A stretch of 49,584 bases of DNA from Deltaproteobacteria bacterium (GTDB lineage: Bacteria > Myxococcota_A > UBA9160 > JAFDDA01): assembly GCA_019311105.1 (NCBI GenBank), contig JAFDDA010000006.1:1-49584 (forward strand). The letters run 5' to 3'. Below are positions 42,785 through 49,584 of the stretch, one piece after another (position 1 is the stretch's first letter; each line of letters starts with the position of its first letter). A program made the position numbers and the translations under genes. The notes below the pieces were generated by a model, which was not told the origin of the DNA, ran no database searches, and worked only from the letters and a program-made list of their open reading frames with translations.

Positions 42785-42897
42785 GGTGTTCTCCTTCGGC
42801 GCCGACGATGGTTTGCGGCCGGGGCGGCAACGTATCACGTTCGTCGCGTCGACGGCTCGGTTGGGTGTTTCGCTCGTCTCTGGCGAAAGTCTGGTGT

Positions 42898-43929
42898 ATG
42901 GCTACGAGCATGTTCGGTCCCGGCGGGCGATTCCTGCTCTCGGCGCTCGTGGGCTTCTGGCTCGTCGCGGCGCTGGGTCGAGTGGCGGTGCCCCCTCCCG
43001 CCGAAGACGACATCGCGGCGCGTCTCGAACATTTGGCCTCTCCGGATGCCCGCTACGACGTCGTGTTCTTTGGTTCGAGCGTCGTACGCCGTGGCGTCGT
43101 ACCCGAGGTGCTCGACAGCGAGCTGGCACGCCTCGGAGCGCCCTTGCGGACGTTCAACATGGCGGCCACCGGAAGCCAACCCTTCGAAACCGATCACCTC
43201 GTTTCGCTCGTTCTCCACGGGATGGACGAGCCGCCGCGGCTCGTCGTCGTCGAAGCCCTGTCGCCTCGCTTCGAAAGCCTCATCCCGCCGGTGAACGCCT
43301 ACGGCGACAAGCTCGTCTACTGGCACACCCCGGCCAACACTGTGCGCGTTCTTCGGGCGCGGGCCGAGGCGCACGTACCGGGAGGCATCGGCGGCTCCGC
43401 AGGCCGCCACCTGAGACATGCCCTCTTTCGCTTCGGGAGCGTGGGGCAGGGGCGCCGCATCGCTGCGCGCGCCGCGGCCGTGCCGCATACGCACGCGGAG
43501 ATCGAGCAGCAGAGGGGTTTCGCAGCGCTCGAACCAGCGCCCGGCGAGCCCGAGCGATTCATGCCTCCGCCGGGTTGGGCCGCGCTGGTGGCCGGCCTCG
43601 ATGCACGCAACCGGCGCAGGCCGGCGGTGCGCACGATCCATCGCTCCTGGCTCGAGGGTCAGGTGAGTCGCATCCGCGCTGCCGGCAGTGAGGTCGTCTA
43701 CCTCGTGGGGCCCTCGGTCCGGGCGAACGTCGAGGTGCACTGGCTTGCCCGCAACGGGCACCTCCCGAACCTCCTCGCCTTCGATTCCCCGGCTCGCCAC
43801 CCGGAGCTGTTTGCGACCGGGCACCGTCGCGACCCCATCCACTTGAACGAGGACGGCGCTCGGGAGTGGAGCCGACAGTTGGCCCAGAGCCTCGCCGCGT
43901 GGCTCGATGCGGGCAGCATCCCCCGTTGA
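42898..43929 (+). CDS. Membrane-anchored SGNH-fold protein, first of a tandem pair
   Basis: A protein of 343 residues from the ATG at 42898. One N-terminal membrane helix (about 10-30) exposes the rest to the periplasm. ARYDVVFFGSSVVRRG gives SGNH block I with S61 as the likely nucleophile. TFNMAATGSQPFETDHL is the block II region, and RRDPIHLNEDGA holds D312 and H315. It is clearly a paralogue of the next protein (shared RYDVV, FN, PP-R, PPVN, YWH and DPIHLNEDG landmarks). With the MBOAT gene downstream it recalls AlgJ/AlgX, DltD and PatB partners, which hand an acyl group from the MBOAT to a polymer. Confidence 0.77.
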   Translation: MATSMFGPGGRFLLSALVGFWLVAALGRVAVPPPAEDDIAARLEHLASPDARYDVVFFGSSVVRRGVVPEVLDSELARLGAPLRTFNMAATGSQPFETDHLVSLVLHGMDEPPRLVVVEALSPRFESLIPPVNAYGDKLVYWHTPANTVRVLRARAEAHVPGGIGGSAGRHLRHALFRFGSVGQGRRIAARAAAVPHTHAEIEQQRGFAALEPAPGEPERFMPPPGWAALVAGLDARNRRRPAVRTIHRSWLEGQVSRIRAAGSEVVYLVGPSVRANVEVHWLARNGHLPNLLAFDSPARHPELFATGHRRDPIHLNEDGAREWSRQLAQSLAAWLDAGSIPR

Positions 43930-43973
43930 TGTTCTCGATCGCAGCACGTTCGGGGCGCTATGATGCAGCCCCC

Positions 43974-45026
43974 ATGCGATGGCTCGTTCGCAGCGCGGGC
44001 CTGTTGCTGGCCGCGAGTTTCGGATTCGTGTTGACGGCCGAAGCGGTCCGCCCACACGTCCCGATCCCTGACGGCGATGCTCTCGCCGCCCGCTTCGAGC
44101 ATCTCGCCCAGTCCGAGACGCGCTACGACGTCGTGGTCATCGGGCAGAGCACCGTCCTGCGCGCCTTTGATCCCGATGCGTTCGATCGCGAGGCCGCAGC
44201 CCAGGGGCACGAGCTTCGTTCGTTCAACCTCGGCGTGCCCGGCGCCTTTCAGTTCGAGATCGACTATCTGCTCGAGCAGCTGGTCGAGCGTGCGGCCAGG
44301 CCGCCCCGCTTCGTGTTCGTGGAACTCCCGACCCGCCGCCTCGACGAGCTCTTGCCTCCGGTGAACCACTTTACGGACCGAGCCGTCTACTGGCATGCGC
44401 CGCGCCAGACCCGCGCCTGGTTTCGTTCCGTCGCGCGTTCGTCCCACCCAGAGCGGGGGGGCACGCGGCGGATCGACGTGTTGCAGCACGCAGCCTGGCG
44501 CTGGGCGAGCGTCGGCCAGGCCGACCGGACCACGGGCCACGCGCTCTCGCTCGGCGCGGCAGAGCGCGCGGCCGAGGTTCGGGAGGTGGAACGAACGCGC
44601 GGCTATAGGCCCTTCCGGCTCGGCCCCGACACACCTCACTCCGATCTGCGCGACCAGCTGATCCGGTCCCCGCGTTGGTTTCGTGGCGTCGTAGCACGGA
44701 TCGACGACGTGAATCAGGGCAAGCCGACACACCGGGTGCTCGACCCGGCCTGGGTGAGACTCCAATCGGAGAAGGTGCGCGCAGGCGGCGCCACCCTCGT
44801 CCACTTCATCACGCCCACGATCCTGCAGACTGCTGAGCTCCACACTCTGCATCGCGCAGGCGTGATCCCCGAGCTGTTCGCGTTCGATTCGCCACACCGC
44901 TTCCCCGAACTCTATCGGCGCAAGAACCGCTTCGACCCGATCCATCTGAACGAAGACGGCGCCCGGCTCTTCAGCGTCGCGCTCGCGCGCAGCTTCGCGA
45001 GTTGGCTCGATTCGGGGGACGGCTGA
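43974..45026 (+). CDS. Membrane-anchored SGNH-fold protein, second of a tandem pair
   Basis: A protein of 350 residues from the ATG at 43974. It has an N-terminal hydrophobic segment (about 5-22). Block I reads YDVVVIGQSTVLRAF, with Gln in place of the middle residue but the serine (S59) kept. RFDPIHLNEDGARLF supplies D321 and H324. It is related along its length to the preceding protein, most strongly in the first 130 residues and at the C-terminus; the middle is diverged. The stop overlaps the MBOAT start (TGATG), which indicates translational coupling and a joint role in acyl transfer. Confidence 0.77.
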   Translation: MRWLVRSAGLLLAASFGFVLTAEAVRPHVPIPDGDALAARFEHLAQSETRYDVVVIGQSTVLRAFDPDAFDREAAAQGHELRSFNLGVPGAFQFEIDYLLEQLVERAARPPRFVFVELPTRRLDELLPPVNHFTDRAVYWHAPRQTRAWFRSVARSSHPERGGTRRIDVLQHAAWRWASVGQADRTTGHALSLGAAERAAEVREVERTRGYRPFRLGPDTPHSDLRDQLIRSPRWFRGVVARIDDVNQGKPTHRVLDPAWVRLQSEKVRAGGATLVHFITPTILQTAELHTLHRAGVIPELFAFDSPHRFPELYRRKNRFDPIHLNEDGARLFSVALARSFASWLDSGDG

Positions 45027-46420
45027 TGCTCTTCTTCGAACTCCGCTTCTTCGTCTTCTTCGCCTTGGTCTTCGCCGTCCATTGGGCGCTGCGCCGCAAC
45101 GGGCCGCGCAAGCTCTGGCTGCTCTCGGCCAGCTATTTCTTCTATGCGTCCTGGGATTGGCGATTCCTCGGCCTGATCCTTCTCTCGACGGCCGTGGACT
45201 ACATCGCCGCCGGTCGGATCGCGGCGGAAACGCGCGAGCCCGTGCGCCGCCGCTGGCTCGTCATCAGCTTGGCGTTGAACCTCGGCATCCTCGGCTTCTT
45301 CAAGTACTTCAACTTTTTCGTCCAGTCGGGTATCGGTGTGCTGCAGGCGCTCGGCCTCCCGGCCGAGGTGCGCGAGCTGGCCATCGTCCTGCCGGTCGGG
45401 ATCAGCTTCTTCACGTTCCAATCCATGAGCTATACGATCGACGTCCATCGCCGCCGGCTCGAGCCCGCGGGCGGCTTCGTCGATTTCGCGCTGTTCGTGA
45501 GCTTCTTCCCCCAGCTGGTGGCGGGCCCGATCGTGCGGGCCCTCGGCTTCCTGCCGCAGCTGCGCGAGACGCGCGCCTTCGGCGCGGTCGCAGTCCGCGC
45601 CAGCCTCACGCTCTTCCTCGTCGGCTTCATCAAGAAGGCCTGTATCGCCGACCACGTGGCCGTCGCAGCCGACGCCGTCTTTGCCGGGGAGGCCGTTTTT
45701 GGCGCGGCGTCGCACTGGCTCGCCGCGATGCTCTACAGCGTCCAGATCTTCTGCGACTTCTCGGGCTACACCGACATGGCCCTCGGTCTTGCCGGCCTGC
45801 TCGGCTATCAGCTCGTCCCGAACTTCGACTTCCCCTACTTCGCGCGCAGCATTCGTGAGTTCTGGCGTCGCTGGCACATCTCGCTCTCGAGCTGGTTTCG
45901 CGACTATCTCTATCTCCCGCTCGGCGGCAACCGCCACGGGCGCGGCCGTACGCTGCGGAATCTGATGGCCGTGTTCCTGCTCTGCGGGCTGTGGCATGGC
46001 GCCTCTTGGACCTTCGTGCTGTGGGGCCTTTTCCACGGCGGACTCATGCTGCTCGAACGCACACGCTTCGAGCAGGCCCGCGCGGCCCTGCCGGGTGCCG
46101 TGCAGTGGCTCTATGCGTACGGCCTCGTGGTCTGCGGCTGGGTGATCTTCCGCTCCCAGGACGTCGCCTCGATGCTCGGCTTCTTCGCTGGGATGTTGCC
46201 CGGTGGAGGCGGCGGCGGGGGCGAGGCGTTGGCCGGCGTCTGGTGGTTCGTTCTCGCCGGCCTGGCGCTCGCCCACGCGGCAAGCTTCCGCTTCGACCTC
46301 CCGGCGCGCTTCGCCCGGCTGCCCCACGTGCCGTTCGCATTCCTCTACGGCGCCGCCTGGGCGCTCGCGCTCCAATGGGTCGCCACGGGGCATCGGCCCT
46401 TCATCTACTTCCAGTTCTGA
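45026..46420 (+). CDS. MBOAT-family O-acyltransferase (AlgI/DltB-like)
   Basis: A protein of 464 residues with about 10 membrane helices, the normal size of AlgI/DltB/PatA. The signature residues are FWRRWHISLSSWFRDYLYLP, with H284, and LCGLWHGASWTFVLWGLFHG, with the catalytic H324. FPQLVAGPIVR and FSGYTDMALG are also family markers. The enzyme draws acetyl or another acyl group across the inner membrane. The two SGNH proteins just upstream would then attach it to an exopolysaccharide, teichoic-like polymer or peptidoglycan. The acceptor is not shown by the sequence. Confidence 0.93.
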   Translation: MLFFELRFFVFFALVFAVHWALRRNGPRKLWLLSASYFFYASWDWRFLGLILLSTAVDYIAAGRIAAETREPVRRRWLVISLALNLGILGFFKYFNFFVQSGIGVLQALGLPAEVRELAIVLPVGISFFTFQSMSYTIDVHRRRLEPAGGFVDFALFVSFFPQLVAGPIVRALGFLPQLRETRAFGAVAVRASLTLFLVGFIKKACIADHVAVAADAVFAGEAVFGAASHWLAAMLYSVQIFCDFSGYTDMALGLAGLLGYQLVPNFDFPYFARSIREFWRRWHISLSSWFRDYLYLPLGGNRHGRGRTLRNLMAVFLLCGLWHGASWTFVLWGLFHGGLMLLERTRFEQARAALPGAVQWLYAYGLVVCGWVIFRSQDVASMLGFFAGMLPGGGGGGGEALAGVWWFVLAGLALAHAASFRFDLPARFARLPHVPFAFLYGAAWALALQWVATGHRPFIYFQF

Positions 46421-46518
46421 GGGCGCGACTTCGAGGTTTCGCAGCCCATGGGTACCGAATCAGGTAGCGCCGAGGGGCCGTCCTGATCCACACTGGTGCG
46501 CCGCCGCCCAGGAGCCCC

Positions 46519-47745
46519 ATGGCCATCGACTTCAGCTTCCCCCCCGAGATCGAACAGGTTCGGACCCAGGTCCGTCGCTTCCTGGACGAGGTCGTCCGCC
46601 CCGCCGAGCAGGCCATCGCCGACAGCGACGACGACCGCGACACGCTCGTCAAGAACGTGATCACGATGCGGAAGGCCGCCCAGGAGTGGGGCCTCTGGCT
46701 GCCGCACATGCCCGAGGAGTGGGGTGGGATGGGCCTCAGCCACGTCGCCATGGCCGCGGTGTCGGCCGAAGCCGCGAAGACGCGGTTCGGCCCCTTCGCT
46801 TTGAACGCCCAAGCGCCCGACGAAGGCAACATGCACACGCTCCTCCACTGGGCGACCGACACCCAGAAGGAGAAGTACCTGAAGGGTCTGTGCACCGGTC
46901 GCATGCGTTCGTGCTTCGCCATGACGGAGCCCGAGGTCGCGGGCTCGGACCCGACGCTGATCCAGACCCAGGCCGTCGAGCGCGACGACCACTGGGAAGT
47001 CAACGGTCACAAGTGGTTCATCTCGGGTGCCCAGGGGGCGCAGTTCGCGATCCTGATCGCGCGCACCGAAGACGACCCGGACGTTCCGCAAGCCGGCAAT
47101 TCCGCCTTCATCGTGGACATCCCGAGCGAGGGCTGGGAGATCGAGCGCGACGTCCACACCATGAGTGGCAGCCACAACCACTGCGAGATCCGGATCCAGG
47201 GACTGAAGGTCCCGAAGGAGAACATGCTCGGCGGCCGCGGGCAGGGGCATCTGCTCGGCCAGGCGCGCCTCGGGCCGGCGCGGCTCGCCCACTGCATGCG
47301 TTGGGTCGGCCAGGCCGAGGTCGCCCTCGAGCTGATGATCGACCGCTCCATGAAGCGCTACTCCCACGGATCCTACCTGGGCGAGAAGCAGGGCATCCAG
47401 TGGATGATCGCCGACAGCACGATGGAACTTTATCAGTGCAAGCTGATGATCCTGCACGCGGCCTACAAGATCGACAACAAACTCGAGTTCAAGAGCGAGG
47501 TGTCGATGGCGAAGCATTTCGTGGCCAACGCGCTGAACCGAATCATCGACCGCGCGATCCAGGTGCACGGAGCGCTCGGCTACAGTACCGACACCCCGCT
47601 CGCGGACATGATGAAGCAGGCGCGCTGGGCGCGGTTTGCGGACGGCGCCGACGAGGTGCACCAGTGGCGCATCGCCATGCGCTCGATCGAGGCTTACACT
47701 AAGACTGGCAGCGTCGGCCCCGCGGCCGGCGATCTCCCGCTCTAG
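46519..47745 (+). CDS. Acyl-CoA dehydrogenase (ACAD10/11-like)
   Basis: A protein of 408 residues from the ATG at 46519 with caggag upstream. The N-terminal helical domain, the FAD-contacting beta-domain motif FAMTEPEVAGSDPT (133-146) and WFISGAQGAQFAILIARTED are seen. The C-terminal RAIQVHGALGYSTDTPLADMM and RFADGADEVHQWRIA are typical of the ACAD10/11-like branch, where an Asp lies in the DGADEVH segment. It oxidises an acyl-CoA to the enoyl-CoA, passing electrons to ETF. It lies upstream of an acyl-CoA ligase, so a short CoA-linked catabolic operon is likely. Confidence 0.93.
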   Translation: MAIDFSFPPEIEQVRTQVRRFLDEVVRPAEQAIADSDDDRDTLVKNVITMRKAAQEWGLWLPHMPEEWGGMGLSHVAMAAVSAEAAKTRFGPFALNAQAPDEGNMHTLLHWATDTQKEKYLKGLCTGRMRSCFAMTEPEVAGSDPTLIQTQAVERDDHWEVNGHKWFISGAQGAQFAILIARTEDDPDVPQAGNSAFIVDIPSEGWEIERDVHTMSGSHNHCEIRIQGLKVPKENMLGGRGQGHLLGQARLGPARLAHCMRWVGQAEVALELMIDRSMKRYSHGSYLGEKQGIQWMIADSTMELYQCKLMILHAAYKIDNKLEFKSEVSMAKHFVANALNRIIDRAIQVHGALGYSTDTPLADMMKQARWARFADGADEVHQWRIAMRSIEAYTKTGSVGPAAGDLPL

Positions 47746-47763
47746 GCTGGGACGGAGGTTTGA

Positions 47764-47949
47764 ATGGCAGACCATGAATCGACCGAAGCAGCGGCCGGGG
47801 TTCCCGACGCGCTCCCCTTGGAACCGACCGATCCGGACTCGGGGTTCGACTTCTGGCTCTTCGGGTTGCTGCTCGGCGTAGCAGTACTCGTCGCCCTCCA
47901 GAACCTCTGGCTGCGCCGCAAGGCGAAGGCCGGTGAAGACGAGGGCTAG
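47764..47949 (+). CDS. Small single-pass membrane protein, unknown function
   Basis: A 61-residue protein with a strong ggacggagg ribosome site. An acidic N-terminal half (MADHESTEAAAGVP) is followed by one hydrophobic helix (FWLFGLLLGVAVLVALQNLW, about 30-49). A basic stop-transfer RRKAKA and an acidic tail end it. It has the composition of a short inner-membrane peptide. It starts 18 bases after the acyl-CoA dehydrogenase stop and is probably in the same operon. No family is recognised. Confidence 0.65.
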   Translation: MADHESTEAAAGVPDALPLEPTDPDSGFDFWLFGLLLGVAVLVALQNLWLRRKAKAGEDEG

Positions 47950-47993
47950 CTCCGACTGATTTCCACCGGGTCCCACCAGGTAGGAAAACCGAC

Positions 47994-48071
47994 GTGAAGT
48001 GTGCCCATGAGGATTGCATGCAGACCATCGAGTTGATGGGGAAGCACGTGATCCCTGAGTTCGAAAAGTAG
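47994..48071 (+). pseudogene. Fragment resembling the C-terminus of an LLM-class oxidoreductase
   Basis: A 25-codon open frame from a GTG at 47994 ends HEDCMQTIELMGKHVIPEFEK (split here as HEDCMQ and TIELMGKHVIPEFEK) and stops at 48071. This is the typical last turn of luciferase-like monooxygenases (S/T-IEL-x-G-x-x-VIP-x-F). The frame is open only about 20 codons further back, with no family features. It is most likely the stub of a deleted LLM gene, two bases before the acyl-CoA ligase start. A translated leader peptide is the alternative. Confidence 0.5.
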
Positions 48072-48073
48072 CC

Positions 48074-49584
48074 ATGACGCAGAGTGCCCCCAGGATGAGC
48101 TTCGAAGAGGCCTGCGCCGCCGCCACGGCGCCGGATGGCGCCTTTCCGATCGTGGAAGCCCAGGTCCGCGGCATCACGGTCCCGGTCTTCAAGAACGCGC
48201 CGCCTTCGCTGCGCGTGCTCTTTTCGGTGGCGCGGACGCGACCGGACGAGGACTTCCTCGTCTACGAGGACGAGCGTTGGACCTTCAGTGACGCCATGGC
48301 GAAGGTCGACGCCACCGCTGCGATGCTGGTGGATCGCTACGACATCCAGAAAGGCGACCGCGTGGCGATCGCCATGCGCAACTACCCCGAGTTCATCACC
48401 ACCTTTGCGGCGGTCGTCTCGGTGGGCGGCATCGCCGTCCTGATGAACGCCTGGTGGACGCGCGAAGAGATGGACTATGGCCTGGAGGACTGCGGCGCGA
48501 AACTGCTCGTGGCCGATGCGGAGCGCATCGAGCGCGCCTATCCGGCGATGGACCGGCTCGGTTTCAAGATCGTCTCCGTTCGGGTGGACGACCCGCCCGT
48601 CGGGGTCGACAAGCTCGCCGCGGCCTGGCAGCTGGGTGACGCCATGCCGGAGATCGACATCGAGCCCGAGGACGACGCCACCATCCTCTACACCTCGGGC
48701 ACGACCGGCCACCCCAAGGGCGCCGTCTCGACGAACCGTGCCGTGGTGAACGCCTTGGCCGCCTTCGCCTGCCGGACGGGCGTGAACCGGATGATGTACC
48801 CGCCGAGCGAGGTGCCGGCGAACCCGGTGAGCTTCATCCTCGTGGTGCCGCTCTTCCACGTGACCGGGCTCGTTCCGGTGATGATGAGTTGCTTCGCGGG
48901 CGGCTACAAGTTGGTGATGATGTACAAGTGGAACCCCGAGCGCGCACTCGAGCTGATCGAGCGCGAACGCGTGACGCAATTCGTCGGCGTCCCGACCCAG
49001 AGCTGGGACTTGCTCGAATCGCCGAACTTCTCGAAGCACGACACGTCGAGTCTGACCAACGTCGGGGGTGGTGGCGCGCCCGCCCCGCCCGAGCTCGTGC
49101 GCAAGATCGACAAGGGATTCAAGAAGGGCGCCCCGGGCATCGGTTACGGCATGACCGAGACCAACGCCTACGGTCCGGGAAACTCCGGCAAGGAATATCT
49201 GGAGAAGCCGCGCAGCACGGGCCGGACCATCCCGATCATGAAGATCAAGGTCGCCGATGAGGACGGCAAGGACGTGCCGCGTGGCGAGATCGGGGAGATC
49301 TGGTTCTTCAGCCCGACGTTGATCCGTGGCTACTGGAACAAGCCCGAGGCGACGGCCGAGACGATCGTCGATGGCTGGCTGCGCAGCGGCGACCTCGGTC
49401 GCATGGACGACGAGGGCTTTCTCTACGTCGAAGATCGGGCGAAGGACATGGTCCTGCGAGGTGGCGAGAACATCTACAGCGCCGAGGTCGAGGCCGCCAT
49501 CTACGAACACTCGGCTGTCCACGAGGCGGCCATCTTCGGCATGCCTCATGAGAGGCTTGGCGAAGAAGTGGCCTGCGCGCTCGT
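48074..49584 (+). CDS. Acyl-CoA synthetase / AMP-dependent ligase (runs off right edge)
   Basis: Translation from the ATG at 48074 gives an open frame of 503 codons to the window end. It begins MTQSAPRMSFEEACAA. The ANL superfamily motifs are present: the P-loop YTSGTTGHPKGA (206-217), the adenine-binding GYGMTETNAYG, WLRSGDLGRMDDEGF with the ribose-binding aspartate, and the hinge DRAKDMVLRGGENIYSAEVE. The catalytic C-terminal lysine lies beyond the edge. About 40-60 residues are missing compared with the usual 540-560. It activates a carboxylic acid to its CoA thioester through an acyl-AMP. It follows an acyl-CoA dehydrogenase and an LLM remnant, suggesting fatty- or aromatic-acid catabolism. 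Confidence 0.92.
   Translation, partial: MTQSAPRMSFEEACAAATAPDGAFPIVEAQVRGITVPVFKNAPPSLRVLFSVARTRPDEDFLVYEDERWTFSDAMAKVDATAAMLVDRYDIQKGDRVAIAMRNYPEFITTFAAVVSVGGIAVLMNAWWTREEMDYGLEDCGAKLLVADAERIERAYPAMDRLGFKIVSVRVDDPPVGVDKLAAAWQLGDAMPEIDIEPEDDATILYTSGTTGHPKGAVSTNRAVVNALAAFACRTGVNRMMYPPSEVPANPVSFILVVPLFHVTGLVPVMMSCFAGGYKLVMMYKWNPERALELIERERVTQFVGVPTQSWDLLESPNFSKHDTSSLTNVGGGGAPAPPELVRKIDKGFKKGAPGIGYGMTETNAYGPGNSGKEYLEKPRSTGRTIPIMKIKVADEDGKDVPRGEIGEIWFFSPTLIRGYWNKPEATAETIVDGWLRSGDLGRMDDEGFLYVEDRAKDMVLRGGENIYSAEVEAAIYEHSAVHEAAIFGMPHERLGEEVACAL

Overview
The window is a GC-rich (about two-thirds G+C by eye), gene-dense piece of a bacterial chromosome. Complex I, FeoAB, SelB, a two-component kinase, an NtrC-type activator, an outer-membrane-style lipoprotein and many acyl-CoA or LLM-type enzymes point to a Gram-negative, respiring bacterium. 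The style fits uncultivated Myxococcota, Binatota or other deltaproteobacteria-like lineages. That placement is inference from gene style; no rRNA or tRNA gene is present to settle it.

Layout. 1-4.4 kb: a partial LLM oxidoreductase, a NUDIX hydrolase and endonuclease III (minus strand), an alpha/beta hydrolase, a soluble histidine kinase and a HAD phosphatase. 4.4-11.1 kb: penicillin-binding protein 1A, glutathione synthetase, a histone-H1-like basic protein with its own promoter and terminator, a sigma-54 activator and an O6-alkylguanine DNA alkyltransferase. 11.2-16.9 kb: a broken ceramidase-like gene, a PIG-L deacetylase, a methyltransferase, a sulfotransferase, an SGNH protein and a secreted coiled-coil protein, probably acting on surface glycans or lipids. 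16.9-25.8 kb: a Cys/Met-metabolism PLP enzyme, a flippase-like/alkaline-phosphatase-superfamily fusion, a lipoprotein, feoAB behind a Fur-box-like palindrome, and gpsA. 26.0-36.8 kb: one long operon nuoA-E-F-G-H-J-K-L-M-N with a good sigma-70-like promoter. It has the electron-input and membrane modules of complex I but none of the connecting Q-module genes (nuoB, C, D, I). 36.8-42.8 kb: selB, serS, an M20 amidohydrolase and a DapB-fold oxidoreductase. 42.9-46.4 kb: two paralogous SGNH proteins followed by an MBOAT acyltransferase, likely an O-acyl transfer system. 46.5-49.6 kb: acyl-CoA dehydrogenase, a tiny membrane protein, a leftover LLM tail, and an acyl-CoA ligase that runs off the right edge.

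The most unusual signals lie between genes. Two loci (8108-8260 and 38762-38873) carry the same short conserved core. At each, the core is enclosed by about 29-30 bp inverted-repeat arms whose sequence is private to that locus. One of these elements buries the selB ribosome-binding site and start codon. The DNA around both has a locally altered, strand-asymmetric composition: the last third of gshB abruptly switches to A-ending codons. A third hairpin at 10461-10519 has similar arm length but no core. In addition, five short tandem duplications (23-35 bp) sit at gene edges across the window.
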